From Rhizobiales bacterium GAS188 (lineage in GTDB: Bacteria > Pseudomonadota > Alphaproteobacteria > Rhizobiales > Beijerinckiaceae): 64,000 nucleotides of DNA. A program made the position numbers and the translations under genes. The notes beneath the pieces were generated by a model, which was not told the DNA's origin, did no database searches, and saw only the letters and a program-made list of their open reading frames with translations. This document shows, one piece after another, positions 1 through 12,000 of the stretch. The DNA is taken from positions 1 through 64,000 of the forward strand of contig FNSS01000001.1 of the NCBI GenBank assembly GCA_900104855.1, written 5' to 3'. Numbering within the stretch: position 1 is the stretch's first letter; each line of letters begins with the position of its first letter.

Positions 1-3000
1 GCATCAAACGTTCTGCCGCTGCTCGTCCCAATTCGAGCCGGCATGAACCTGATTGACCTCGTCGGAACTACGGGCCGAGAGATTCGCAAGATCATGCGCC
101 ATCAGCGCTTTAGGGGGGAAGATCTGCGTCGCGCTCTTCGATTCCCGAAGAACGTACGAAGTTTTGGACCTGTCGTCAATATTATGGCGTTCGAATATGA
201 CGACGTTTACGTCGGTGACTACAAAGCCAGTGTACATATTATTCCGAATGACCCAGTGGAGGACTTTTCTATTACCTTCCTGGGTAAGCCTGGAGCCTAC
301 GGATCGGAGATGCATATGCATGCAAATCCGATTCTGTACCATGAGGGCGATCTTGCTCGCCACTTCGAGAGATTATTAACGTTCACTCGGACTCTTCTGA
401 GGGATCCGCGGCAGGCGATTGGTCGGATCGACCTCATGGATGCGGCGGAGCGGCGGCAGATCCTGGTGGATTGGAACGCGACGGCGCATGCGGTCGCGGA
501 GGCGAGCTTTGCCTCTCTGTTCGAGACGCAGGCGGCCAAGAGCCCGGATGCCATTGCGGTGGTGTTCGAGGAGAGCGCCCTCAGCTATGGCGAGCTCAAT
601 GCGCGGGCCAACCGTCTGGCGCATCATCTGATTGGGCAAGGCGTGGGGCCCGAGGACATCGTCGGGCTTTGTCTGCCGCGCTCGCTCGAGCTGGTGGTTT
701 ACCTTTTGGGCATCTTGAAGGTGGGCGCCTGTCTGCCGCTGGATCCGGATTATCCGCCCGCGCGCCTGGGCTTCATGCTGAGGGATGCCAAGCCGGTCTG
801 TGTCGTGACCCTGGGCGCGCTCGCGGCGGGCCTGCCCGCCGATGTGGCGCAGCTGCGGCTCGATGCTGAAGAGAGCGTCGCGGCCTTGGCCAAGGCCTGC
901 GAGCGCAATCCGACGGGCCGGTCCCTGGCCGCGCAACATCCGGCCTATGTCATCTACACCTCGGGCTCGACCGGGACCCCCAAGGGAGTGACGGTCACGC
1001 ATGCCGGTGTTGCGAGTTTGGCGGCAGCTCAGATTGCGCATTTTGGCGTCACGCCGCAGTCGCGCGTCTTGCAGTTTGCGTCCCTCAGCTTCGATGCCGC
1101 CTTCTCGGAGTTGTGCCTGGCGCTTCTGTCGGGAGCGCGGCTCGTCCTGTGTCCGGCCGAGCGCTTGCTGCCGGGAGAGGCGCTGGCGGCCGTGGCCGCC
1201 GAGCAGGCCATTACCCATGTCACTTTGCCGCCGGCCGCGCTCGCGGCGATGCCGGCCGGGAGTCTGGCAAGCTGTTCCGACTTGATCGTTGCGGGCGAAG
1301 CCTTGGCGCCGCAGCTGCTGCAGCGCTGGTCTCGCGGGCGTCGGCTGATCAATGCCTATGGCCCGACCGAGACCACGGTCTGCGCCGCCATGAGCGCGCC
1401 CCTCGGTGAGGCCGAAGCCCCGTCCATCGGTCGACCGATCTGGAACACGCGGATCTATGTTGTGGGCGCTGGCTTGCAGCCGGTTCCGGTCGGGGTTGCG
1501 GGCGAGCTCTACATCGCGGGTCCGGGTCTGGCCCGGGGTTACCTGGGCCGGCCTGGTCTGACGGCGTCGCGGTTTGTGGCCGATCCGTTCGGGCCTGCGG
1601 GAAGCCGGATGTATCGGAGCGGCGACTTGGCGAAGTGGCGGCCGGACGGGGTTTTGGAGTTCATCGGGCGCGCCGACGATCAGGTGAAGATCCGCGGCTT
1701 CCGCATCGAGCCGGGCGAGGTGGAAGCGGTTCTTGCGGGTCATCCGGGGGTGGCGCAGGCGGCGGTGGTGGCGCGCCAGGACCATGCCGGAAACAAGCAG
1801 CTTGTCGGCTATGTGGTGGCGGCAGCGGGCGAGGCGCTCGATGCACGGCTGCTGCGCCAGCACCTGGCCGGGCTTCTGCCCGATTACATGGTGCCGGCCG
1901 CGATCGTGGCGCTGGATGCCTTGCCTTTGACGCCGAACGGCAAGCTCGATCGACGGGCCTTGCCAGCACCCTCGTTCACGCCCTCGAGCCTGCGGGCGGC
2001 GCGCACGCCGCAGGAAGAGACCCTCGCCACCTTGTTCGCCGAGGTCCTGGGGCTGGAGCGGGTCGGCATCGACGACAGCTTCTTCGATCTCGGAGGTGAC
2101 AGCATCAACGCGATGCAACTGGTGAGCCGGGCTCGCAAGGCCGGTTTGGTGATCACGCCCCGCGACGTGTTCGAACGTCGGAGCGTGGCGGCTTTGGCGC
2201 AGGTGGCGGCGCCTTTTGTCGGCGGGGCCCAGAGCCGGCCCGACATTGCGATCGGGTCGGTGCCGCTGACGCCGATCATGCACTGGTTCCTGGAGCGGGG
2301 CGGTCTGCCGGATCGCTTCAACCAGGCGCTGCTGTTGCAGGTTCCGGCGGAGATGACGGCAGATCAGCTCGAGCCGGCGCTTCAGGCCTTGCTGGATCAT
2401 CACGATGCTCTGCGCATGCGGCGCGTGGGTCCGGCTGATCGCAGCTGTGGTCTCGAGGTCAGGCCTGTCGGCTCTGTGGCGGCGCAAGAGTGCATCCGTC
2501 GGATCGATATCACGGGATTGCCGGAGCGCGACCGCCGCGGCTGCATCGTGCGGGAAGCCCAAGCCGCGGAAGGCCGCCTGGCTCCCGCGACGGGCACCAT
2601 GGTGCAGGCGGTGTGGTTCGATGCGGGACCTGGTCGAGCGGGTCGCCTTTTGCTCATGCTGCATCATCTGGTGGTGGATGGCGTCTCCTGGCGCGTGCTG
2701 GTGCCCGACCTCGGGGCTGCCTGGCAGGCGAGGCGGGCCGGGCTTGTGCCTGAGCTTGATCCGGTGGGGACCTCCTTCCGGCGCTGGGCGCAGCATCTGA
2801 CGAGCGAAGCCGCCAGACTGGAACGGCGGCAGGAACTGGCGACCTGGACACAAATCCTCGGCACTGCCGATCCACTCTTATCCCCTCGCCCATTTGAGAG
2901 AGGGCGCGATACAGGCGGCCCGGTCCAACAGGTCACGCTCACCCTGCCGGCCGCCGCGACGGCTCCTTTGCTCGGACATGTTCCGTCGCGGTTCCATGGA

Positions 3001-6000
3001 CGGATCAATGATGTGCTGTTGACGGCCTTTGGTCTGGCGGTGGCCGACTGGCGCCGGCGCCATGGGCGGGGTGAGAGCATGGCCGTCTTGCTCGATCTCG
3101 AGGGCCATGGCCGCGAAGAGACGATCGGAGAGGTGGATCTCTCTCGAACCGTTGGCTGGTTCACCAGCCTGTTCCCCGTGTGTCTCGACCCTGGAGCGAT
3201 CGACCTCGACGAGGCGCTGGCGGGTGGTGCCGACCTGGGGCGGGCGATCAAGACGGTCAAGGAGCAGCTCAGAGCCCTGCCTGACAATGGCCTGGGCTAT
3301 GGTCTGCTGCGGTATCTGAACCCGGAGACGGCGGCAGCTTTGGAAGGCTTTGCCGGGCCGCAGATCGGCTTCAACTATCTCGGCCGCATCGCCGCTCCGG
3401 TGGCCCGGGATTGGGGCCTGGCGCCCGAGGCACAAGCTTTGGGCGGCGGCCTCGAGATGCCACTTGCGCATGCCATCGAGCTCAATGCGGCAACTTATGA
3501 CCGCGCCCAGGGATCCGAGCTGACCGCCCATTGGTCCTGGGCCGGCGATCTGTTCGGCGAGGCCGAGATCCGCGATCTGGCTGCGACCTGGTTCCGGGCG
3601 CTGGAGGCGCTTGTCTCGCACGCTGCCAAACCGCATGCGGGTGGATTGACGCCTTCGGATGTGTCTCTCATCGCCCTCAGCCAAGCTGAGATCGAGCACC
3701 TGGAGGTGCAACACCCGGAGCTTGCCGACATCCTGCCGCTGTCGCCTTTGCAGCAAGGGCTTCTGTATCATGCGCTTTATGACGAGGAGGCCCCCGATGC
3801 CTACAGCGTCCAGCTCGTCCTGGAACTGAACGGGCCGCTTGATGTGGCATCGCTGCGGCTGGCGGGCCAGGCGCTGCTGGAGCGGCACGCCAATTTGCGG
3901 GCGGGCTTTATCCAGGCGGGGCTCGAGACGCCGGTGCAGATCATTCCGCGCGAGGTGCATTTGCCGTGGCAGGAGATTGATCTGTCCGGGCTCGGGGCGG
4001 GCGCACGAGAGGCCGAACTGACCCGGCTTCTGGAAGAGGACCGGACCTGCCGCTTCAATCCGGCCCGGCCGCCTTTGCTGCGCTTCTTGCTGATCCGGCT
4101 TGCCGAGGAGCGCCACCAGCTTGTGTTCAGCAACCACCACCTGCTGCTCGACGGCTGGTCGGGATCGATCTTGCTTCAGGAGCTGTTTGCGCTTTACGAG
4201 GCCCGCGGCGATGCCGGAACCCTGCCGCGCGTAACACCCTATCGGGATTATCTGGCCTGGGTGCGGCAACAGGATCGGGCCGCCGCGGAGACGGCGTGGC
4301 GGGAGGCGCTGGCGGGATTGGCAGAGCCGCTCCGGATTGCGCCCGGCGCGGTGAGGGCATCGGTCCTTCAAGAGACGGTCAGGATCGATCTCTCGCGCGA
4401 GCTCAGCGACGCCCTCACCCGGCAGATCCGCCGGCACGGTCTGACCCTGAACACGGTGATCCAAGGCGCCTGGGGACTGCTGCTTGGCCGTCTCAGCGGG
4501 CGTGACGATGTGGTGTTTGGTGTCACGGTCGCCGGCCGGCCGCCGGAGCTTGCGGGCATGGAAGGCGCGGTGGGGCTGTTCATCAACACCGTGCCGCTGC
4601 GCCTGCGATTGCCTGGGGCGGAGGCGCTGATCGATCTGTTGACCCGCTTGCAGGATGAACAGTCCCGTTTGCTGGCGCACCAGCATCTCGGTTTGACCGA
4701 GATCCAGCGCCTGGCCGGGCTCGGCGAGCTGTTCGATACGGCCATGGTGTTTGAGAACTATCCGGTGGCGCATGACAGCCGCCGGGATGGCATCAAATTG
4801 GGCTCCGGCCTGGGCATCCGTCATGTCGGCGGTCGTGGCGGCGACACGTCGCACTATCCCCTCGGTCTCGTCGCGCTTCCTGGCCCTTGCCTGCGTCTGT
4901 GTCTTGGTTATCGGCCCGACCTTTTCGAGCGTGTGACGGTCGAGCGGCTGGCCGGGCATCTGGTGCGCCTGCTCGAGGCTGTTGCGGCCGATCCGCGGCA
5001 GGCGATTGGTCGGATCGATCTGCTCGATGCGGCCGAGCGGCGGCAGATCCTGGTGGATTGGAACGCGACGGCGCATGCGGTCGCGGAGGCGAGCTTTGCC
5101 TCTCTGTTCGAGGCGCAGGCGGCCAAGAGCCCGGATGCCATTGCGGTGGTGTTCGAGGAGAGCGCCCTCAGCTATGGCGAGCTCAATGCGCGGGCCAACC
5201 GTCTGGCGCATCATCTGATTGAGCAAGGCGTGGGGCCCGAGGACATCGTCGGGCTTTGTCTGCCGCGCTCGCTCGAGCTGGTGGTTTACCTTTTGGGCAT
5301 CTTGAAGGTGGGCGCCTGTCTGCCGCTGGATCCGGATTATCCGCCCGCGCGCCTGGGCTTCATGCTGAGGGATGCCAAGCCGGTCTGTGTCGTGACCCTG
5401 GGCGCGCTCGCGGCGGGCCTGCCCGCCGATGTGGCGCAGCTGCGGCTCGATGCTGAAGAGAGCGTCGCGGCCTTGGCCAAGGCCTGCGAGCGCAATCCGA
5501 CGGGCCGGTCCCTGGCCGCGCAACATCCGGCCTATGTCATCTACACCTCGGGCTCGACCGGGACCCCCAAGGGAGTGACGGTCACGCATGCCGGTGTTGC
5601 GAGTTTGGCGGCAGCTCAGATTGCGCATTTTGGCGTCACGCCGCAGTCGCGCGTCTTGCAGTTTGCGTCCCTCAGCTTCGATGCCGCCTTCTCGGAGTTG
5701 TGCCTGGCGCTTCTGTCGGGAGCGCGGCTCGTCCTGTGTCCGGCCGAGCGCTTGCTGCCGGGAGAGGCGCTGGCGGCCGTGGCCGCCGAGCAGGCCATTA
5801 CCCATGTCACTTTGCCGCCGGCCGCGCTCGCGGCGATGCCGGCCGGGAGTCTGGCAAGCTGTTCCGACTTGATCGTTGCGGGCGAAGCCTTGGCGCCGCA
5901 GCTGCTGCAGCGCTGGTCTCGCGGGCGTCGGCTGATCAATGCCTATGGCCCGACCGAGACCACGGTCTGCGCCGCCATGAGCGCGCCCCTCGGTGAGGCC

Positions 6001-9000
6001 GAAGCCCCGTCCATCGGTCGACCGATCTGGAACACGCGGATCTATGTTGTGGGCGCTGGCTTGCAGCCGGTTCCGGTCGGGGTTGCGGGCGAGCTCTACA
6101 TCGCGGGTCCGGGTCTGGCCCGGGGTTACCTGGGCCGGCCTGGTCTGACGGCGTCGCGGTTTGTGGCCGATCCGTTCGGGCCTGCGGGAAGCCGGATGTA
6201 TCGGAGCGGCGACTTGGCGAAGTGGCGGCCGGACGGGGTTTTGGAGTTCATCGGGCGCGCCGACGATCAGGTGAAGATCCGCGGCTTCCGCATCGAGCCG
6301 GGCGAGGTGGAAGCGGTTCTTGCGGGTCATCCGGGGGTGGCGCAGGCGGCGGTGGTGGCGCGCCAGGACCATGCCGGAAACAAGCAGCTTGTCGGCTATG
6401 TGGTGGCGGCAGCGGGCGAGGCGCTCGATGCACGGCTGCTGCGCCAGCACCTGGCCGGGCTTCTGCCCGATTACATGGTGCCGGCCGCGATCGTGGCGCT
6501 GGATGCCTTGCCTTTGACGCCGAACGGCAAGCTCGATCGACGGGCCTTGCCAGCACCCTCGTTCACGCCCTCGAGCCTGCGGGCGGCGCGCACCCCGCAG
6601 GAAGAGACCCTCGCCACCTTGTTCGCCGAGGTCCTGGGGCTGGAGCGGGTCGGCATCGACGACAGCTTCTTCGATCTCGGAGGTGACAGCATCAACGCGA
6701 TGCAACTGGTGAGCCGGGCTCGCAAGGCCGGTTTGGTGATCACGCCCCGCGACGTGTTCGAACGTCGGAGCGTGGCGGCTTTGGCGCAGGTGGCGGCGCC
6801 TTTTGTCGGCGGGGCCCAGAGCCGGTCGGATGTGCCTCTCATCGCCCTCAGCCAAGCTGAGATCGAGCACCTGGAGGTGCAACACCCGGAGCTTGCCGAC
6901 ATCCTGCCGCTGTCGCCTTTGCAGCAAGGGCTTCTGTATCATGCGCTTTATGACGAGGAGGCCCCCGATGCCTACAGCGTCCAGCTCGTCCTGGAACTGA
7001 ACGGGCCGCTCGATGTGGCATCGCTGCGGCTGGCGGGCCAGGCGCTGCTGGAGCGGCACGCCAATTTGCGGGCGGGCTTTATCCAGGCGGGGCTCGAGAC
7101 GCCGGTGCAGATCATTCCGCGCAAGGTGCATTTGCCGTGGCAGGAGATTGATCTGTCCGGGCTCGGGGCGGGCGCACGAGAGGCCGAACTGACCCGGCTT
7201 CTGGAAGAGGACCGGACCTGCCGCTTCAATCCGGCCCGGCCGCCTTTGCTGCGCTTCTTGCTGATCCGGCTTGCCGAGGAGCGCCATCAGCTTGTGTTCA
7301 GCAACCACCACCTGCTGCTCGACGGCTGGTCGGGATCGATCTTGCTTCAGGAGCTGTTTGCGCTTTACGAGGCCCGCGGCGATGCCGGAACCCTGCCGCG
7401 CGTAACACCCTATCGGGATTATCTGGCCTGGGTGCGGCAACAGGATCGGGCCGCCGCGGAGACGGCGTGGCGGGAGGCGCTGGCGGGATTGGCAGAGCCG
7501 CTCCGGATTGCGCCCGGCGCGGTGAGGGCATCGGTCCTTCAAGAGACGGTCAGGATCGATCTCTCGCGCGAGCTCAGCGACGCCCTCACCCGGCAGATCC
7601 GCCGGCACGGTCTGACCCTGAACACGGTGATCCAAGGCGCCTGGGGACTGCTGCTTGGCCGTCTCAGCGGGCGTGACGATGTGGTGTTTGGTGTCACGGT
7701 CGCCGGCCGGCCGCCGGAGCTTGCGGGCATGGAAGGCGCGGTGGGGCTGTTCATCAACACCGTGCCGCTGCGCCTGCGATTGCCTGGGGCGGAGGCGCTG
7801 ATCGATCTGTTGACCCGCTTGCAGGATGAACAGTCCCGTTTGCTGGCGCACCAGCATCTCGGTTTGACCGAGATCCAGCGCCTGGCCGGGCTCGGCGAGC
7901 TGTTCGATACGGCCATGGTGTTTGAGAACTATCCGGTGGCGCATGACAGCCGCCGGGATGGCATCAAATTGGGCTCCGGCCTGGGCATCCGTCATGTCGG
8001 CGGTCGTGGCGGCGACACGTCGCACTATCCCCTCGGTCTCGTCGCGCTTCCTGGCCCTTGCCTGCGTCTGTGTCTTGGTTATCGGCCCGACCTTTTCGAG
8101 CGTGTGACGGTCGAGCGGCTGGCCGGGCATCTGGTGCGCCTGCTCGAGGCTGTTGCGGCCGATCCGCGGCAGGCGATTGGTCGGATCGACCTCATGGATG
8201 CGGCGGAGCGGCGGCAGATCCTGGTGGATTGGAACGCGACGGCGCATGCGGTCGCGGAGGCGAGCTTTGCCTCTCTGTTCGAGACGCAGGCGGCCAAGAG
8301 CCCGGATGCCATTGCGGTGGTGTTCGAGGAGAGCGCCCTCAGCTATGGCGAGCTCAATGCGCGGGCCAACCGTCTGGCGCATCATCTGATTGGGCAAGGC
8401 GTGGGGCCCGAGGACATCGTCGGGCTTTGTCTGCCGCGCTCGCTCGAGCTGGTGGTTTACCTTTTGGGCATCTTGAAGGTGGGCGCCTGTCTGCCGCTGG
8501 ATCCGGATTATCCGCCCGCGCGCCTGGGCTTCATGCTGAGGGATGCCAAGCCGGTCTGTGTCGTGACCCTGGGCGCGCTCGCGGCGGGCCTGCCCGCCGA
8601 TGTGGCGCAGCTGCGGCTCGATGCTGAAGAGAGCGTCGCGGCCTTGGCCAAGGCCTGCGAGCGCAATCCGACGGGCCGGTCCCTGGCCGCGCAACATCCG
8701 GCCTATGTCATCTACACCTCGGGCTCGACCGGGACCCCCAAGGGAGTGACGGTCACGCATGCCGGTGTTGCGAGTTTGGCGGCAGCTCAGATTGCGCATT
8801 TTGGCGTCACGCCGCAGTCGCGCGTCTTGCAGTTTGCGTCCCTCAGCTTCGATGCCGCCTTCTCGGAGTTGTGCCTGGCGCTTCTGTCGGGAGCGCGGCT
8901 CGTCCTGTGTCCGGCCGAGCGCTTGCTGCCGGGAGAGGCGCTGGCGGCCGTGGCCGCCGAGCAGGCCATTACCCATGTCACTTTGCCGCCGGCCGCGCTC

Positions 9001-12000
9001 GCGGCGATGCCGGCCGGGAGTCTGGCAAGCTGTTCCGACTTGATCGTTGCGGGCGAAGCCTTGGCGCCGCAGCTGCTGCAGCGCTGGTCTCGCGGGCGTC
9101 GGCTGATCAATGCCTATGGCCCGACCGAGACCACGGTCTGCGCCGCCATGAGCGCGCCCCTCGGTGAGGCCGAAGCCCCGTCCATCGGTCGACCGATCTG
9201 GAACACGCGGATCTATGTTGTGGGCGCTGGCTTGCAGCCGGTTCCGGTCGGGGTTGCGGGCGAGCTCTACATCGCGGGTCCGGGTCTGGCCCGGGGTTAC
9301 CTGGGCCGGCCTGGTCTGACGGCGTCGCGGTTTGTGGCCGATCCGTTCGGGCCTGCGGGAAGCCGGATGTATCGGAGCGGCGACTTGGCGAAGTGGCGGC
9401 CGGACGGGGTTTTGGAGTTCATCGGGCGCGCCGACGATCAGGTGAAGATCCGCGGCTTCCGCATCGAGCCGGGCGAGGTGGAAGCGGTTCTTGCGGGTCA
9501 TCCGGGGGTGGCGCAGGCGGCGGTGGTGGCGCGCCAGGACCATGCCGGAAACAAGCAGCTTGTCGGCTATGTGGTGGCGGCAGCGGGCGAGGCGCTCGAT
9601 GCACGGCTGCTGCGCCAGCACCTGGCCGGGCTTCTGCCCGATTACATGGTGCCGGCCGCGATCGTGGCGCTGGATGCCTTGCCTTTGACGCCGAACGGCA
9701 AGCTCGATCGACGGGCCTTGCCAGCACCCTCGTTCACGCCCTCGAGCCTGCGGGCGGCGCGCACCCCGCAGGAAGAGACCCTCGCCACCTTGTTCGCCGA
9801 GGTCCTGGGGCTGGAGCGGGTCGGCATCGACGACAGCTTCTTCGATCTCGGAGGTGACAGCATCAACGCGATGCAACTGGTGAGCCGGGCTCGCAAGGCC
9901 GGTTTGGTGATCACGCCCCGCGACGTGTTCGAACGTCGGAGCGTGGCGGCTTTGGCGCAGGTGGCGGCGCCTTTTGTCGGCGGGGCCCAGAGCCGGCCCG
10001 ACATTGCGATCGGGTCGGTGCCGCTGACGCCGATCATGCACTGGTTCCTGGAGCGGGGCGGTCTGCCGGATCGCTTCAACCAGGCGCTGCTGTTGCAGGT
10101 TCCGGCGGAGATGACGGCAGATCAGCTCGAGCCGGCGCTTCAGGCCTTGCTGGATCATCACGATGCTCTGCGCATGCGGCGCGTGGGTCCGGCTGATCGC
10201 AGCTGTGGTCTCGAGGTCAGGCCTGTCGGCTCTGTGGCGGCGCAAGAGTGCATCCGTCGGATCGATATCACGGGATTGCCGGAGCGCGACCGCCGCGGCT
10301 GCATCGTGCGGGAAGCCCAAGCCGCGGAAGGCCGCCTGGCTCCCGCGACGGGCACCATGGTGCAGGCGGTGTGGTTCGATGCGGGACCTGGTCGAGCGGG
10401 TCGCCTTTTGCTCATGCTGCATCATCTGGTGGTGGATGGCGTCTCCTGGCGCGTGCTGGTGCCCGACCTCGGGGCTGCCTGGCAGGCGAGGCGGGCCGGG
10501 CTTGTGCCTGAGCTTGATCCGGTGGGGACCTCCTTCCGGCGCTGGGCGCAGCATCTGACGAGCGAAGCCGCCAGACTGGAACGGCGGCAGGAACTGGCGA
10601 CCTGGACACAAATCCTCGGCACTGCCGATCCACTCTTATCCCCTCGCCCATTTGAGAGAGGGCGCGATACAGGCGGCCCGGTCCAACAGGTCACGCTCAC
10701 CCTGCCGGCCGCCGCGACGGCTCCTTTGCTCGGACATGTTCCGTCGCGGTTCCATGGACGGATCAATGATGTGCTGTTGACGGCCTTTGGTCTGGCGGTG
10801 GCCGACTGGCGCCGGCGCCATGGGCGGGGTGAGAGCATGGCCGTCTTGCTCGATCTCGAGGGCCATGGCCGCGAAGAGACGATCGGAGAGGTGGATCTCT
10901 CTCGAACCGTTGGCTGGTTCACCAGCCTGTTCCCCGTGTGTCTCGACCCTGGAGCGATCGACCTCGACGAGGCGCTGGCGGGTGGTGCCGACCTGGGGCG
11001 GGCGATCAAGACGGTCAAGGAGCAGCTCAGAGCCCTGCCTGACAATGGCCTGGGCTATGGTCTGCTGCGGTATCTGAACCCGGAGACGGCGGCAGCTTTG
11101 GAAGGCTTTGCCGGGCCGCAGATCGGCTTCAACTATCTCGGCCGCATCGCCGCTCCGGTGGCCCGGGATTGGGGCCTGGCGCCCGAGGCACAAGCTTTGG
11201 GCGGCGGCCTCGAGATGCCACTTGCGCATGCCATCGAGCTCAATGCGGCAACTTATGACCGCGCCCAGGGATCCGAGCTGACCGCCCATTGGTCCTGGGC
11301 CGGCGATCTGTTCGGCGAGGCCGAGATCCGCGATCTGGCTGCGACCTGGTTCCGGGCGCTGGAGGCGCTTGTCTCGCACGCTGCCAAACCGCATGCGGGT
11401 GGATTGACGCCTTCGGATGTGTCTCTCATCGCCCTCAGCCAAGCTGAGATCGAGCACCTGGAGGTGCAACACCCGGAGCTTGCCGACATCCTGCCGCTGT
11501 CGCCTTTGCAGCAAGGGCTTCTGTATCATGCGCTTTATGACGAGGAGGCCCCCGATGCCTACAGCGTCCAGCTCGTCCTGGAACTGAACGGGCCGCTTGA
11601 TGTGGCATCGCTGCGGCTGGCGGGCCAGGCGCTGCTGGAGCGGCACGCCAATTTGCGGGCGGGCTTTATCCAGGCGGGGCTCGAGACGCCGGTGCAGATC
11701 ATTCCGCGCGAGGTGCATTTGCCGTGGCAGGAGATTGATCTGTCCGGGCTCGGGGCGGGCGCACGAGAGGCCGAACTGACCCGGCTTCTGGAAGAGGACC
11801 GGACCTGCCGCTTCAATCCGGCCCGGCCGCCTTTGCTGCGCTTCTTGCTGATCCGGCTTGCCGAGGAGCGCCACCAGCTTGTGTTCAGCAACCACCACCT
11901 GCTGCTCGACGGCTGGTCGGGATCGATCTTGCTTCAGGAGCTGTTTGCGCTTTACGAGGCCCGCGGCGATGCCGGAACCCTGCCGCGCGTAACACCCTAT

